A stretch of 64,000 nucleotides of DNA from Bradyrhizobium iriomotense (lineage in GTDB: Bacteria; Pseudomonadota; Alphaproteobacteria; Rhizobiales; Xanthobacteraceae): contig NZ_JAFCJZ010000004.1 in assembly GCF_018130765.1 (NCBI RefSeq), positions 124,001 through 188,000 of the forward strand, in the 5' to 3' direction. The first letter of the stretch is position 1; every line of letters begins with the position of its first letter. Of this stretch, positions 34,779 through 44,208 are shown piece by piece. The translations under genes and the position numbers were made by a program. The notes under the pieces are model-generated. The model ran no database searches, was not told the DNA's origin, and saw nothing but the letters and a program-made list of their open reading frames with translations.

Positions 34779-35108
34779 ATGGAATCCATTGCATGGATGG
34801 CCTGGACGCTGCCGACGGCGATCTTCTTCGCCGCGCTGGCCTGCACGCTGGCGGTGATGACGTGGCTCGCCGCGGTCTACCCCGAGGCCGAGCGCGTCGG
34901 TGTGCTCAGTATTCCGACCACGCGCGGCGACCGCCTTTTCATCTCGCTGATTGCCGCGGCCGTCATCCATCTCGCATGGATCGGCCTCGTCGGCACCGAC
35001 GCGATCGCCACGCTGCCGATCGGCGAGGAAGGCTTTGAGATCTCGAGCCTGTGGCTCGCATCAGGAATTTCGCTGGTCACGGCCGCGCTCATTTTCCGCA
35101 CGGTCTGA
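34779..35108 (+). CDS. glpU: GlpU-like DUF2160 membrane protein
   Basis: 109 residues with three hydrophobic segments (about 10-30, 50-70, 85-105). It matches DUF2160 by context and length: a small membrane protein always found between the permease genes and the binding-protein gene of glpDSTPQUV operons. Its exact role in glycerol transport is not known; it might stabilise the permease or sit on the coupling side. AGGAGG lies 7 bases before the ATG at 34779. There is no ABC or solute-binding motif. Confidence 0.8.
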   Translation: MESIAWMAWTLPTAIFFAALACTLAVMTWLAAVYPEAERVGVLSIPTTRGDRLFISLIAAAVIHLAWIGLVGTDAIATLPIGEEGFEISSLWLASGISLVTAALIFRTV

Positions 35109-35184
35109 AGCTCGCGAAGGGACGGCCAGATCCGGGACCAACCCGGGCCTGTATAAAAGTTTGTCGCTGCAACGGAGGAACAAC

Positions 35185-36981
35185 ATGCGACAGTTTAGGA
35201 GAAGGAAAGGTCCATTGACCAAGAATAGTTTTCTGACCATGTCCAGCACCGCCGCGCTTCTGGCGGTGTCGTTCGCCGTCTCGGCGCCGGTTCGCGCCGC
35301 CGACGAGGCCGTGATCCAGAAGTGGATCACGGAATTCCAGCCCTCGACGCTGTCGAAGGAAGAGCAGAAGAAGGAGCTGGAGTGGTTCGCCAAGGTGGCC
35401 GAGCCCTTCAAGGGCATGGAGATCAACGTCGTCTCCGAGACCATCGCGACCCACGAGTATGAATCGCAGACGCTGGCCAAGGCGTTCTCCGAGCTCACCG
35501 GCATCAAGCTCAAGCACGACCTCATCCAGGAAGGTGACGTCGTCGAGAAGCTCCAGACCCAGATGCAGTCGGGCAAGAACGTCTACGACGGCTGGATCAA
35601 CGATAGCGACCTGATCGGAACGCACTTCCGTTACGGCCAGACCGTCATTCTCTCGGACTACATGACCGGCGAGGGCAAGGACGTCACCGATCCCATGCTC
35701 GACGTCAACGACTTCATCGGCAAGTCGTTCACCACGGGGCCGGACGGCAAGCTCTATCAGCTGCCCGACCAGCAGTTCGCCAACCTCTACTGGTTCCGCT
35801 ACGACTGGTTCACCAATCCCGACTACAAGGCCAAGTTCAAGGCCAAGTATGGCTACGAGCTCGGCGTGCCCGTGAACTGGTCCGCCTATGAGGACATCGC
35901 CGAGTTCTTCACCAACGACATCAAGGAGATCAACGGAGTCAAGGTCTACGGCCATATGGACTATGGCAAGAAGGACCCCTCGCTCGGATGGCGCTTCACC
36001 GACGCCTGGCTGTCGATGGCCGGCAACGGCGACAAGGGCATTCCGAACGGTCTGCCGGTCGACGAGTGGGGCATCCGCATGGAAGGCTGCCGCCCGGTCG
36101 GTTCCTCGGTCGAGCGTGGTGGCGACACCAACGGTCCGGCCGCGGTCTACTCGATCACCAAATATCTCGAGTGGCTGAAGAAGTATGCGCCGCCGCAGGC
36201 GCAGGGCATGACCTTCTCTGAAGCCGGCCCCGTGCCGGCGCAGGGCAACATCGCCCAGCAGATGTTCTGGTACACCGCCTTCACCGCCGACATGGTGAAG
36301 CCCGGCATCGCCGTGATGAACGCGGACGGTACGCCGAAATGGCGTATGGCTCCCTCGCCGCACGGTTCGTACTGGAAGGAAGGCATGAAACTCGGCTACC
36401 AGGACGCCGGCTCCGTGACGCTTCTGAAGTCGACCCCGGCGGATCGCCGCAAGGCGGCCTGGCTCTATCTCCAGTTCATCATCTCCAAGTCGGTGAGCCT
36501 GAAGAAGAGCCATGTCGGTCTCACCTTCATCCGTGAATCCGACATCTGGGACAAGTCGTTCACCGAGCGTGCGCCGAAGCTCGGCGGCCTGATCGAGTTC
36601 TACCGCTCGCCCGCGCGCGTGCAGTGGACCCCGACCGGCAACAACGTGCCCGACTATCCGAAGCTCGCGCAGCTGTGGTGGCAGAACATCGGCGATGCGT
36701 CGTCCGGTGCGAAGACGCCGCAGCAGGCGATGGACGCTCTCGCAGCGGCCCAGGACTCCGTGATGGAGCGCCTGGAGAAGTCCGGCGTGCAGAAGGAGTG
36801 CGGTCCGAAGCTGCACAAGAAGGAGACGGCCGAGTACTGGTTCGCCAAGGCCCAGAAGGACGGCACCATCGCCCCGCAGCGCAAGCTCGCCAACGAGAAG
36901 CCGAAGGGCGAGACGGTCGACTACGACACCCTGATCAAGTCGTGGCCCGCCACTCCCCCGAAGCGCGCGGAAGCGAAGTAA
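35185..36981 (+). CDS. glpV: Glycerol ABC importer solute-binding protein (GlpV-like)
   Basis: 598 residues, large for a family-1 solute-binding protein but usual for GlpV. An N-terminal leader with three consecutive Arg (MRQFRRRKGPLTK) and a hydrophobic stretch ends around PVRA, so it is exported. The mature domain includes YGHMDYGKKDPSLGWRFTDAWLSMAG, DEWGIRMEGCRPVGSSVERGGDTNGPAAVYS and MFWYTAFTADMV. It delivers glycerol to the GlpP/GlpQ permease. GGAGGAACAAC precedes the ATG at 35185. A strong terminator closes the operon 26 bases after the stop. Confidence 0.9.
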   Translation: MRQFRRRKGPLTKNSFLTMSSTAALLAVSFAVSAPVRAADEAVIQKWITEFQPSTLSKEEQKKELEWFAKVAEPFKGMEINVVSETIATHEYESQTLAKAFSELTGIKLKHDLIQEGDVVEKLQTQMQSGKNVYDGWINDSDLIGTHFRYGQTVILSDYMTGEGKDVTDPMLDVNDFIGKSFTTGPDGKLYQLPDQQFANLYWFRYDWFTNPDYKAKFKAKYGYELGVPVNWSAYEDIAEFFTNDIKEINGVKVYGHMDYGKKDPSLGWRFTDAWLSMAGNGDKGIPNGLPVDEWGIRMEGCRPVGSSVERGGDTNGPAAVYSITKYLEWLKKYAPPQAQGMTFSEAGPVPAQGNIAQQMFWYTAFTADMVKPGIAVMNADGTPKWRMAPSPHGSYWKEGMKLGYQDAGSVTLLKSTPADRRKAAWLYLQFIISKSVSLKKSHVGLTFIRESDIWDKSFTERAPKLGGLIEFYRSPARVQWTPTGNNVPDYPKLAQLWWQNIGDASSGAKTPQQAMDALAAAQDSVMERLEKSGVQKECGPKLHKKETAEYWFAKAQKDGTIAPQRKLANEKPKGETVDYDTLIKSWPATPPKRAEAK

Positions 36982-37006
36982 GCAGCACGTAGCGTCACCA
37001 AATGCG

Positions 37007-37036
37007 AAAGGCCGGGAGCGATCCCGGCCTTTTTTC
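37007..37036 (+). terminator. Intrinsic terminator of the glp operon
   Basis: AAAGGCCGGGA-GCGA-TCCCGGCCTTTTTT: an 8-base-pair GC stem (extended by A-T pairs), a GCGA tetraloop and six T. It is the strongest terminator in the window. Confidence 0.93.
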
Positions 37037-37042
37037 TTTCTT

Positions 37043-37191
37043 CGCCTCTCCCCGCTTGCGGGGAGAGGCCGGAATGCGCGCTGAAAGCGCGGATTCCGGG
37101 TGAGGGGGACTCTCCGCGAGTCCAACTGCCTCCGTCCCCGGGGAGACTCCCCCTCACCCCAACCCTCTCCCCGCAAGCGGGGAGAGGGAGA
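37043..37191. repeat. Intergenic palindrome, family F copy 1
   Basis: GCCTCTCCCCGCTTGCGGGGAGAGGC at the left, GGTGAGGGGGACTCTCCGCGAGT in the middle, and CCCTCTCCCCGCAAGCGGGGAGAGGG at the right, each arm itself a perfect hairpin. A related copy is at 60535-60682. Confidence 0.88.
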
Positions 37192-37197
37192 AGAAAA

Positions 37198-38298
37198 TTA
37201 CTCCGCCGGCTCGGCCGCCAGCGCCGGGTAGTCCGTGTAACCCTTGGCGCCGCCGCCGTAGAACGTGTTCTTGTCCCAGTCGTTCAGCGCAGCGCCCCGC
37301 TTCAGCCGCTCGACGAGATCGGGGTTGGAGATGAACGGCTTGCCGAAGGCTATCAGGTCGGCGGCGTTCGCCTCGAGCACCTTGCTGGCGAGATCGAAGT
37401 CGTAGCCGTTGTTGGCGACGTAAGCGCCGGCAAAGCGCTTGCGCAAGGACCCATAGTCGAACGGCGCGATGTCGCGCGGTCCGCCGGTGGCGCCCTCGAC
37501 GACGTGGAGATAGACCAGCTTCAGCGCGCTGAGGCCGTCGACGATGTGGTCGTACAGCGCCTGCGGGTTGGAATCCGAGATGTCGTTGGCCGGTGTCACC
37601 GGCGAGATGCGGATGCCGGTACGATCGGCGCCGGCCTCGGCCACGACGGCTCTGGAGACTTCCAGCATCAGCTTCGCGCGGTTCTCGATCGAGCCGCCAT
37701 AGGCGTCGGTGCGCTTGTTGGCGCCATCCTTGGCGAACTGCTCGAGCAGATAGCCGTTGGCGCCGTGGATCTCGACGCCGTCAAAGCCGGCTTCCAGCGC
37801 ATTCTTCGTCGCGCGCTTGAAGTCGTCGATGATCCCGGGGATTTCGGAAAGCTCGAGCGCGCGGGGCTCGGAGACATCGGCGAAGCTGCCGTTCACGAAG
37901 GTCTTGCCCTTGGCGCGGATCGCGCTCGGCGCCACCGGGGCTGCGCCATTGGCCTGGAGGTCGACATGCGAGATGCGGCCGACATGCCAGAGCTGGATGA
38001 AGATCTTGCCGCCGCGCGCATGCACCTGGTCGGTGACCTTGCGCCAGCCGGCGACCTGCTCCTTGCTGTAGATGCCGGGGGTGTCCTGGTAGCCTTGGCC
38101 CTGTTGCGAGACCTGGCTCGCTTCGGTGATCAGCAGGCCTGCGGAGGCGCGCTGGCCGTAATAGTCGGCGGCGAGCGCGCCGGGTACGAACGTGCCGGGA
38201 ACGGCGCGGTTGCGCGTCAGCGGCGCCATGACGAGGCGGTTGGCCAGCGTGATCGGGCCGAGCTTGTAGGTCTCAAACAATTTGGTCGAGCGGCTCAT
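37198..38298 (-). CDS. Old-yellow-enzyme alkene reductase (NemA/XenA-like)
   Basis: 366 residues, full OYE barrel. FMN-contact segments MAPLTRNRA near residue 24, the substrate pair HGANGYL (His and Asn, about 178-184), the TDAYGGSIENRAKLMLE motif, and a C-terminal IAFGKPFISNPDLVERLKRG identify the family. It reduces activated C=C bonds or nitro compounds with NADPH through FMN. The ATG at 38298 begins MSRSTKLFETYKLGPITLANR, the normal N-terminus; 24 extra upstream codons are rejected. It stands as a single gene between a repeat and an intergenic gap. Confidence 0.88.
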   Translation of the reverse strand: MSRSTKLFETYKLGPITLANRLVMAPLTRNRAVPGTFVPGALAADYYGQRASAGLLITEASQVSQQGQGYQDTPGIYSKEQVAGWRKVTDQVHARGGKIFIQLWHVGRISHVDLQANGAAPVAPSAIRAKGKTFVNGSFADVSEPRALELSEIPGIIDDFKRATKNALEAGFDGVEIHGANGYLLEQFAKDGANKRTDAYGGSIENRAKLMLEVSRAVVAEAGADRTGIRISPVTPANDISDSNPQALYDHIVDGLSALKLVYLHVVEGATGGPRDIAPFDYGSLRKRFAGAYVANNGYDFDLASKVLEANAADLIAFGKPFISNPDLVERLKRGAALNDWDKNTFYGGGAKGYTDYPALAAEPAE

Positions 38299-38476
38299 GG
38301 GAATGCTTCCAGGCGGTGAGAGGTCCCGAACACTTGTGCATCGCGACATCAGGCGCAAGAGACGAGCCATACGGAAAGTGCAGGCGAGCTACGCGGCAAA
38401 GCCCGCGTAGCATAATTCATGTGCAATTCCGGTCGCGGCAGCGGAATTCCGCTACGCGGTCGTGCGATTTTGCAAA

Positions 38477-38980
38477 TCAGTTTGCGCCCATGAAATCGCG
38501 CTTGCCGATCTCGACGCCGTTGTGGCGCAAAATGCCGTGAGCGGTCGCGGCGTGGAAATAGAAGTTCGGCAGCGAGAACGCGCTGAAGAATTGCTGCCCC
38601 TTCATGGTGATGGATTTGTCGGGGCCGGCCGGGAAGGTGACGTCCTTGGTCTCGGCGCCCTCGAACTGCTCGGGCTTGAACGACTTCACATAGTCGATCG
38701 TCTTCGCCAGCCGCTGCTTCAGCTCCTCAAACGTCTTTTCCGTGTCGGGATTCGAAGGCACTTCGCTGTGTGTAAGGCGCGCGCAGCCCTTGCTGGCGAA
38801 ATCGCTGACGAGCTGGATCTGCTTTGACAGCGGCAGCATGTCCGGGAACAGGCGGGAGCCGAGCAGGACACTGGGATCGATCTTTTTCGCCGCGCAATGC
38901 GCCTCGGCCTTGGTCAGCAGGCCGGTGAGGCTGTTCAGCATTTGCAGGTAAGCAGGGACGACGGCGTCGTAGAAGGACAT
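38477..38980 (-). CDS. DUF1993 protein (DinB-like helical fold)
   Basis: 167 residues. FYDAVVPAYLQMLNSLTGLLTKAEAHCAAKK, RLFPDMLPLSKQIQLVSDFA and PNFYFHAATAHGILRHNGVEIGKRDFMG are the DUF1993 pattern. The fold is related to DinB/YfiT helical bundles that often bind a metal by His residues; two or three such His are present (HAATAHGILRH). The role is unknown. It is followed by a palindrome and is not part of an obvious operon. Confidence 0.85.
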   Translation of the reverse strand: MSFYDAVVPAYLQMLNSLTGLLTKAEAHCAAKKIDPSVLLGSRLFPDMLPLSKQIQLVSDFASKGCARLTHSEVPSNPDTEKTFEELKQRLAKTIDYVKSFKPEQFEGAETKDVTFPAGPDKSITMKGQQFFSAFSLPNFYFHAATAHGILRHNGVEIGKRDFMGAN

Positions 38981-39098
38981 GTGATGCTCGCTTCAAGGAG
39001 GGGGAATCCTCAGGAGAAAACCTGAGCCACTCACATGGGAGCCTCATGGAAAAATACAATCGCGAAAGCGCCTTGTGCGGTGCGAAAATTCTCAATTG

Positions 39099-39222
39099 CT
39101 GTCATCGCCCGCGAAGGCGGGCGATCCAGTACGCCGCGGCGGCTCGATTTCAGCCGCGCTGTCTCGGAGTACTGGATGCCCCGCCCCCCGTGCGCAATTG
39201 CGCACTAGGCGGGGCATGACAG
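39099..39222. repeat. Intergenic palindrome, family G
   Basis: TGTCATCGCCCGCGAAGGCGGGCGATCCAGTAC pairs with GTACTGGAT; the right part has TGCCCCGCC and GGCGGGGCATGACA around a GTGCGCAATTGCGCAC hairpin. It lies between the DUF1993 and transglycosylase genes. The ~250-base gap is otherwise empty. Confidence 0.85.
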
Positions 39223-39230
39223 AGGAGGGT

Positions 39231-40535
39231 TTAGCGGATCGTCGCCTGGGGGGGCTGCGCTTGCGCCGTGCCGCCGCGCATCCGCGCGAGCAGCTCGGTG
39301 GTCGGCCAGGAATCCGCCGGCAGGCCGAACTTGATCTGCATCGCCTTCACGGCCGCGCGACTCTGCTGGCCGAGCACGCCGTCGACCTTGCCGACATTGA
39401 AGCCGGCCTGGACCAGAAGCTGCTGCAACTGCTTGAGCTCGTTGAACGGCAGCTGCGCGACCGGCGTGGCCGGCTTGCGCATCGGGGCTGCGCCGGCGAT
39501 GCGGGTGGCGAGATAGCCCGCGGTGGTCGAATAGATCAGCGAGTTATTCCACTCGGTGTAGGCCGCGAAATTCGCATATGCCATGAAGGCAGGACCGGTC
39601 CGTCCCATCGGCAGCAGCACGGAGGCCGGCAGACTGTCGTTCGGCAGCGGCCGTCCGTCGGGATAGGTGACGCCGAGCTGCGCCCATTTCGAGCGCGGCT
39701 GTTGCACGGTGAGATCGGTCTGCTCCCATGGCAGGTTTTGCGGCACCTTGATCTCCTCCAGCCACGGCTCGCCGCGCCGCCATTTCAGTCCGTTGGCGAT
39801 GTAGTTCGCGGTCGAGCCGATCACGTCGGGCTCCGAGCGCAGGAGATCGCGCCGGCCGTCGCCGTCGTAATCGACGGCGTAGTTGACGTAGTGCGTCGGC
39901 AGGAACTGCGTCTGTCCGAGCTCGCCGGCCCAGGAGCCGATCATCTCGTCGGGCGTGAGATCGCCGCGGTCGATGACCTTCAGCGCGGCGATGGTCTCGT
40001 TCACGAACATCTCCGAGCGCCGGCAGTCATAGGCGAGCGACACCAGCGATTTCAGCGTCGGCAGATTGCCCATGTTGGCGCCGAAATCGCTCTCCAGGCC
40101 CCAGAATGCGGCGATCACCGCCGACGGCACGCCGTATTCCTTTTCGGCGCGCGCGAACGCGGCCGCATGTTGCTTGATGTGCTGCTGGCCGTTCTGCATG
40201 CGATAGGGCGCGGCCATGCGTCCGGCGAACTCGGTGAACAGCTGGCCGAACACGCGCTGGCCGCGGTCGCGGTTGACGATGCCCTGGTCGTAGACGAGGT
40301 AGGGCGAGGTCTCCGCGATCGTTCGCTGCGATACGCCGGCGGCAACAGCCTGTTGCTTCACGTCGGCGAGGAAGCGATCGAAGCTCGCGCCGTTATGGCA
40401 CGAGGCTGCGCGCGGCGACGGCGCGGTGGCCTTGGGCGCCGCAGGTCTTGCGGGCGGCGGTACGAACTGGGCGGAGGCGGTGGCGGAGCATGCGAGGAGC
40501 GCGACGGCCGCGATCGCAAATCGGGTCTGGAGCAT
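39231..40535 (-). CDS. Lytic murein transglycosylase (MltB-like, SLT_2) with C-terminal peptidoglycan-binding domain
   Basis: 434 residues. Signal peptide to about residue 22 (SATASA), a Pro-rich linker, then the SLT_2 catalytic domain with Glu148 in AAFWGLESDFG, and AWAGELGQTQFLPTHYVNYAVDYDGDG that is typical of MltB. A C-terminal peptidoglycan-binding_1 domain (LQQLLVQAGFNVGKVDGVLGQQSRAAVKAMQIKFGL) completes it. It cleaves MurNAc-GlcNAc with anhydro-product formation during wall growth. No lipobox, so it is a soluble periplasmic form. It is read as a single gene; the next upstream gene on this strand lies 6 kb further on after the glycosyltransferase operon. Confidence 0.9.
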   Translation of the reverse strand: MLQTRFAIAAVALLACSATASAQFVPPPARPAAPKATAPSPRAASCHNGASFDRFLADVKQQAVAAGVSQRTIAETSPYLVYDQGIVNRDRGQRVFGQLFTEFAGRMAAPYRMQNGQQHIKQHAAAFARAEKEYGVPSAVIAAFWGLESDFGANMGNLPTLKSLVSLAYDCRRSEMFVNETIAALKVIDRGDLTPDEMIGSWAGELGQTQFLPTHYVNYAVDYDGDGRRDLLRSEPDVIGSTANYIANGLKWRRGEPWLEEIKVPQNLPWEQTDLTVQQPRSKWAQLGVTYPDGRPLPNDSLPASVLLPMGRTGPAFMAYANFAAYTEWNNSLIYSTTAGYLATRIAGAAPMRKPATPVAQLPFNELKQLQQLLVQAGFNVGKVDGVLGQQSRAAVKAMQIKFGLPADSWPTTELLARMRGGTAQAQPPQATIR

Positions 40536-40578
40536 GGGGGTTCCGGCGGGGAGGGCAGGCGTGGATTCGGCCGAAGTC

Positions 40579-40627
40579 TAAAGCATGATCCGGAAAAGTG
40601 CGAAGCGGTTTTCCGAAAAGATCATGC
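40579..40627. repeat. Palindromic repeat of the GCATGATC...GATCATGC type, copy 2
   Basis: AAAGCATGATCCGGAAAAGTGCG and the inverse AAAAGATCATGCC pair around GAAGCGGTTTTCCG (CGGAAAA / TTTTCCG also pair). It abuts the 3' end of the glycosyltransferase gene and may stop its transcript. Copy 1 is at 7025-7109. Confidence 0.8.
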
Positions 40628-42568
40628 CTATCCGAACAGCCGCATCAGCAGCGCCTTGCCGACCGGGAGCGCCTTGACGCCCTGGTAGGCGCGCACATAC
40701 TCGCCGGCATAGAACGCCCTGATCGCATGCACGCGCGTGTCCATGCCCTCCTCGAACCGCACCGCGAATCCGTCCGTCGTCCGCCGCACCACGATCGCGG
40801 CGATCGCGCGGCCATAGATCCGGCATTCGATCGTGCTGCCGGGCGCCGGCGGATCGGGGTCGATCAGCCGGGCGCCCGTGATGGAGATGTCGGCGAGCCG
40901 CGCCAGATGCGATCTGCCGTCCTGGCGCAGCAGCACCGGCTCGTTGCGGTTGAAGCGCTCCGCCTTGCGCTTGCGCGGCTGCTCGATGCAGACGAAGCAG
41001 ACCACGGCGAGGATGAACGCGTTGTAGAGGCTCCAGGCCAGCGCCAGCCCGCCATAGGCGATGTTCTCGCCGCGCAAATGCAGGATGAAGGCATAGGCGA
41101 TGGCCACGAGCGTGATGACAAGCGCGCTGCCATAGAGCCGCAGCAGCGGCCATTCGACGAAGCGCCGGTCACGGTCGCCGCCTTTCGCTGTGACCTTGAA
41201 CTTGTGTCCCTTCGGCTTCAGCAGCCCGGTTGCCACCGCCTTGAGCACCGCAGGCGCCGCGATGAGTTGCGATACGTCCGTCATCATGGCGAGCGAGCGG
41301 CCGTGCGACAGCCAGGCCATGGTGAGACCGTGCCAGACATAGAACGGCAGAAAATAGCGCAGCAGCTCGGTCAGGTCGGCCCGAACCGCCTTGATACCGA
41401 ACAGCAGGAACAGCCAGGGCACCACGAGGCCCGCCACCTTCGACACGTAGACCGCGGCCCAGCTCATGAAGGCATCGGCCAGCGAGAGGCGGTCGATGAA
41501 GGAGAGCTTCGATGTCCGCGACAGCGGACCGCTACGGCCGCGCACGATCTGCATCAGGCCGAGGCACCAGCGGGCGCGCTGGGTGATGTACTCCTTCAAC
41601 CCTTCCGGCGCGAGCCCGATCGTCAATCGCTCGTTGAGATAGATCGTGCTGAGGCCGCATTCCTTCAGGCGCAGCGTGACGAGATAATCTTCAGTCACCG
41701 AGTCGGTCGGAAACCCGCCGATCCGCACCAGCCCGTCGTAGCGAATGAGCGACGAGGTGCCGCAGCAGAAGGCGACACCCCAGGCGTCTTTCGCCGGCAG
41801 CAGGATGTCGAAGAAGAAGCGTTGCTCGTCCGGCCAGACGTCGGTTGCCGCAAGGTTGGTCTGGATCGGGTCGGGATTGATGAAGTGTTGCGGCGTCTGC
41901 ACCACCCCGATCGAGGGATCGTCCATGAGCGATATGGTTCGCGCAAGGAAATCGGGCCGGGGGACGAAATCCGCGTCGAGGATGGCCACGAAGTGCGGCG
42001 GCTCCGGCAGCGCGCCAACATGCCGGAGCGCATGGTTGATGTTGCCGGCCTTGGCGTGGCGGTTGTCGGGCCGCGTCAGGTAATGGCAGCCGAGTTCACC
42101 CGAAAGGTGCCGCAGCCTGGGCCGACGGCCGTCGTCGAGCACCCAGACTCGGTAATTGCCGTATTCCATGCCGGTCGCACCGATGATGGTGCGCTCGAGG
42201 ATCGATCGCTCCTCGTTGTAGGTGCAGATGAAGACGTCGATCAGCGGTGCGCGCGGATCGCTCGCGCGGCCATCGATCCTGGCCGTCTTGGTGCGGTCGC
42301 GCGTGCGACTGAGGAACAGCAGCGACAGCGCGACCGCAACGAGCGAAGCCGCCTCCAGCAGCATGAAGGGATAGCCGATCACGGCATCCGCGGTCAGATG
42401 CGGCGGCGGAAGCGTTGCGGTCACACGCCAGTGGAGATAACGCAGCAGGAGAACCAGCGACACCACGGCCAGAAACGAGCGTGCCATCGTGCTGTCGCGC
42501 CGGAGCAGCGGCACCATCGCCATGAAGGCGCCGAGCGCGATCAGGCCGGGCGTCAGCGCCGTCGTCAC
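40628..42568 (-). CDS. Cellulose-synthase-like GT2 with C-terminal PilZ domain, probably c-di-GMP controlled
   Basis: 646 residues. The processive GT2 core has LDDG (Asp145-146), DAD (198-200), TED (292-294) and QRARW (330-334), the catalytic set of BcsA-type synthases. Membrane helices flank it (2-3 at the N-terminus, about 5 between 360 and 530). Residues about 530-620 form a PilZ-type domain: an Arg-rich start (EQPRKRKAERFNR) and the DxSxxG motif as DISITG (560-565), the c-di-GMP-binding pattern. It makes a beta-glucan or related polymer, not necessarily cellulose. The HlyD-type gene upstream overlaps by four bases. In Sinorhizobium the bgsBA operon (HlyD-like plus GT2, mixed-linkage glucan, c-di-GMP activated) has this same order; orthology is inferred, not shown. 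Confidence 0.88.
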   Translation of the reverse strand: MTTALTPGLIALGAFMAMVPLLRRDSTMARSFLAVVSLVLLLRYLHWRVTATLPPPHLTADAVIGYPFMLLEAASLVAVALSLLFLSRTRDRTKTARIDGRASDPRAPLIDVFICTYNEERSILERTIIGATGMEYGNYRVWVLDDGRRPRLRHLSGELGCHYLTRPDNRHAKAGNINHALRHVGALPEPPHFVAILDADFVPRPDFLARTISLMDDPSIGVVQTPQHFINPDPIQTNLAATDVWPDEQRFFFDILLPAKDAWGVAFCCGTSSLIRYDGLVRIGGFPTDSVTEDYLVTLRLKECGLSTIYLNERLTIGLAPEGLKEYITQRARWCLGLMQIVRGRSGPLSRTSKLSFIDRLSLADAFMSWAAVYVSKVAGLVVPWLFLLFGIKAVRADLTELLRYFLPFYVWHGLTMAWLSHGRSLAMMTDVSQLIAAPAVLKAVATGLLKPKGHKFKVTAKGGDRDRRFVEWPLLRLYGSALVITLVAIAYAFILHLRGENIAYGGLALAWSLYNAFILAVVCFVCIEQPRKRKAERFNRNEPVLLRQDGRSHLARLADISITGARLIDPDPPAPGSTIECRIYGRAIAAIVVRRTTDGFAVRFEEGMDTRVHAIRAFYAGEYVRAYQGVKALPVGKALLMRLFG

Positions 42569-43929
42569 GGCGCGGTCTCTTGCCTTGCAAACACGACGCG
42601 GCCGGTGCGTCCCACCGTGCAGCCGTGGGCGGCGGCATCGGCAAGCGCAACGGTCACGCGATACGGCTCCTTGCTCAGCGCGTCGGGATTGATGGCGAGA
42701 TTGGCGGGCGCGCCAGCGGCGCCGGTCAGATTGACCACGGTGCCGGAGATCGGCGTCCCGCCGTCATTCGGCTCGAAGGTCGCGTGGTCGCCGAGCTGCA
42801 GACGGTTGTAGACATTCTCGGTGACGTTCGCGGTGATGACGGCGCTGCTGCAATCGAGCACCTTGAGCAGCGGCTGGCCGGCCTGCACGTCCTCGCCCGG
42901 CGAGGTCATCATCTCCCAGACGCGGCCCGAGACAGGCGTCGTGATGTCGGCTTCGGAGAGATCGGCGAAGCGGGCCTCCTCGATGATGATCTCGTTGCCG
43001 AGCCAGGCGATCTCGGTGTCGATGCGTGCGAGGTCGGCCTCGAGGTCGCCAGCGCGCTGGCGCATCTCCTCCTCGCGCTGCACCGAGCTCGGACGGTCGT
43101 TGTAGCTGTCGCCGAGGAAGGAGCCGCTCCGTGCCGCGGTGAGCTCGACCTTGGCTGCATCCAGCCGCTTGCGCGCACCGAGCTCGGTCTGCTGCGACAC
43201 CGAAAGCTCGCGCGTCAGCCGCGCCAGCTCGACGGTCGAGACATTGCCGGATTTCGCCAGCGAGGAGGCGCGCTCGACGGCGGCGCTGGCCTCGTCCCGC
43301 CGCGCCGCAGCTGCCTCGATCGAGGTCTGGATCTCGGCGATGCGGGCTTCGAGCTGCAGCACCCGCCCGTCGCGGAATTGCGCGGCCTGCCGCGCCAAAT
43401 CCTTCTGTGCCGCCTGCGCCGAGGCGAGCTTGGCGGCAAGGCTCGGCCGCTCATTCTCCAGGCGCGATTTCTGCCGCCGGAGATCGTCGAGCCGGGTGCG
43501 ATCGCCGCGCGAGTTGACCACGCGCAGGACCACGGTTCCGGCGTCTAACCTCGCCTGATCGGTCAGGCGCTGGGCCGCCGCCACGCGCCCGCCGATCGGC
43601 GTGCGCAGGGTGACGAGGCGGGAATTCAACACCGCCTCGACGCTCGAATATTCCCATATCGCGCGCAGCGGCAACCAGCCGAAGACGGCGAGGATGGCAA
43701 GGCCGATGGCGATCTTGGCGCCACGTCGCAGATGCGGCCAGCGCCGCTGCGGTTCCGCCGCGGTCTGCGCCTCCGGCGAATGACCGTGGTCGTCGTTGGC
43801 GAACAGCTGCTCCTGCAGCGCGTCCTGCAATCCCTTGGCGTCGCCTCTGGCGTCCTTGGCGTCGTGAGGCGGGGCAGCGGATGCTGGATCGGTGGAAGCG
43901 GCGCGAGAACGATCGATCATGACGGTCAC
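42565..43929 (-). CDS. HlyD-family membrane fusion protein paired with the glycosyltransferase
   Basis: 454 residues. An 70-residue cytosolic N-terminus, one membrane helix (about 71-90), a long coiled-coil hairpin (roughly 130-320, Ala/Arg/Glu/Leu-rich), a lipoyl-like half with [29 protein letters not shown], and a beta domain. It extends from the inner membrane into the periplasm and probably helps export the polymer made by the GT2, which starts four bases before its stop (ATGA). No TolC-type gene is adjacent. The coiled coil is long, unlike drug-efflux adaptors. Start choice is ATG 43929 or ATG 43920. Confidence 0.87.
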   Translation of the reverse strand: MTVMIDRSRAASTDPASAAPPHDAKDARGDAKGLQDALQEQLFANDDHGHSPEAQTAAEPQRRWPHLRRGAKIAIGLAILAVFGWLPLRAIWEYSSVEAVLNSRLVTLRTPIGGRVAAAQRLTDQARLDAGTVVLRVVNSRGDRTRLDDLRRQKSRLENERPSLAAKLASAQAAQKDLARQAAQFRDGRVLQLEARIAEIQTSIEAAAARRDEASAAVERASSLAKSGNVSTVELARLTRELSVSQQTELGARKRLDAAKVELTAARSGSFLGDSYNDRPSSVQREEEMRQRAGDLEADLARIDTEIAWLGNEIIIEEARFADLSEADITTPVSGRVWEMMTSPGEDVQAGQPLLKVLDCSSAVITANVTENVYNRLQLGDHATFEPNDGGTPISGTVVNLTGAAGAPANLAINPDALSKEPYRVTVALADAAAHGCTVGRTGRVVFARQETAP

Positions 43930-44208
43930 CGTGCTGACGCAATGCCAACGGGAACCGGGTCAATGCACAACAACCGTGCGCTGTGCCCGGTTACCGCCAA
44001 TTTAGCCCAAGCTGCACTTTCCAGGTTGCTAAGCCTGTGCGTGTGTTTTTGTGCAAATCCCGGTCAAGCTTTAGCAAGGCGGGAAAGGCTAGGCCGCGCA
44101 TCCATGGATCTGCGGCCCGGCGACGCACGAACCTTGCAGCGGCTGCCCGCATTCATACTTCGAAGGGGCCGGCCGGAGGCGTGCCCGCGGCCGCTCCAGG
44201 AGACGGCC

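Noticed and set aside
40598..42811. Plus-strand open frame of more than 700 codons
   Set aside because: It lies opposite the glycosyltransferase and HlyD genes and has no recognisable domain.
43930..44208. Heat-shock sigma-32 promoter or ROSE-type thermometer before htpX
   Set aside because: No CTTGAA/CCCCAT pair at correct spacing and no convincing hairpin over the ribosome-binding site.
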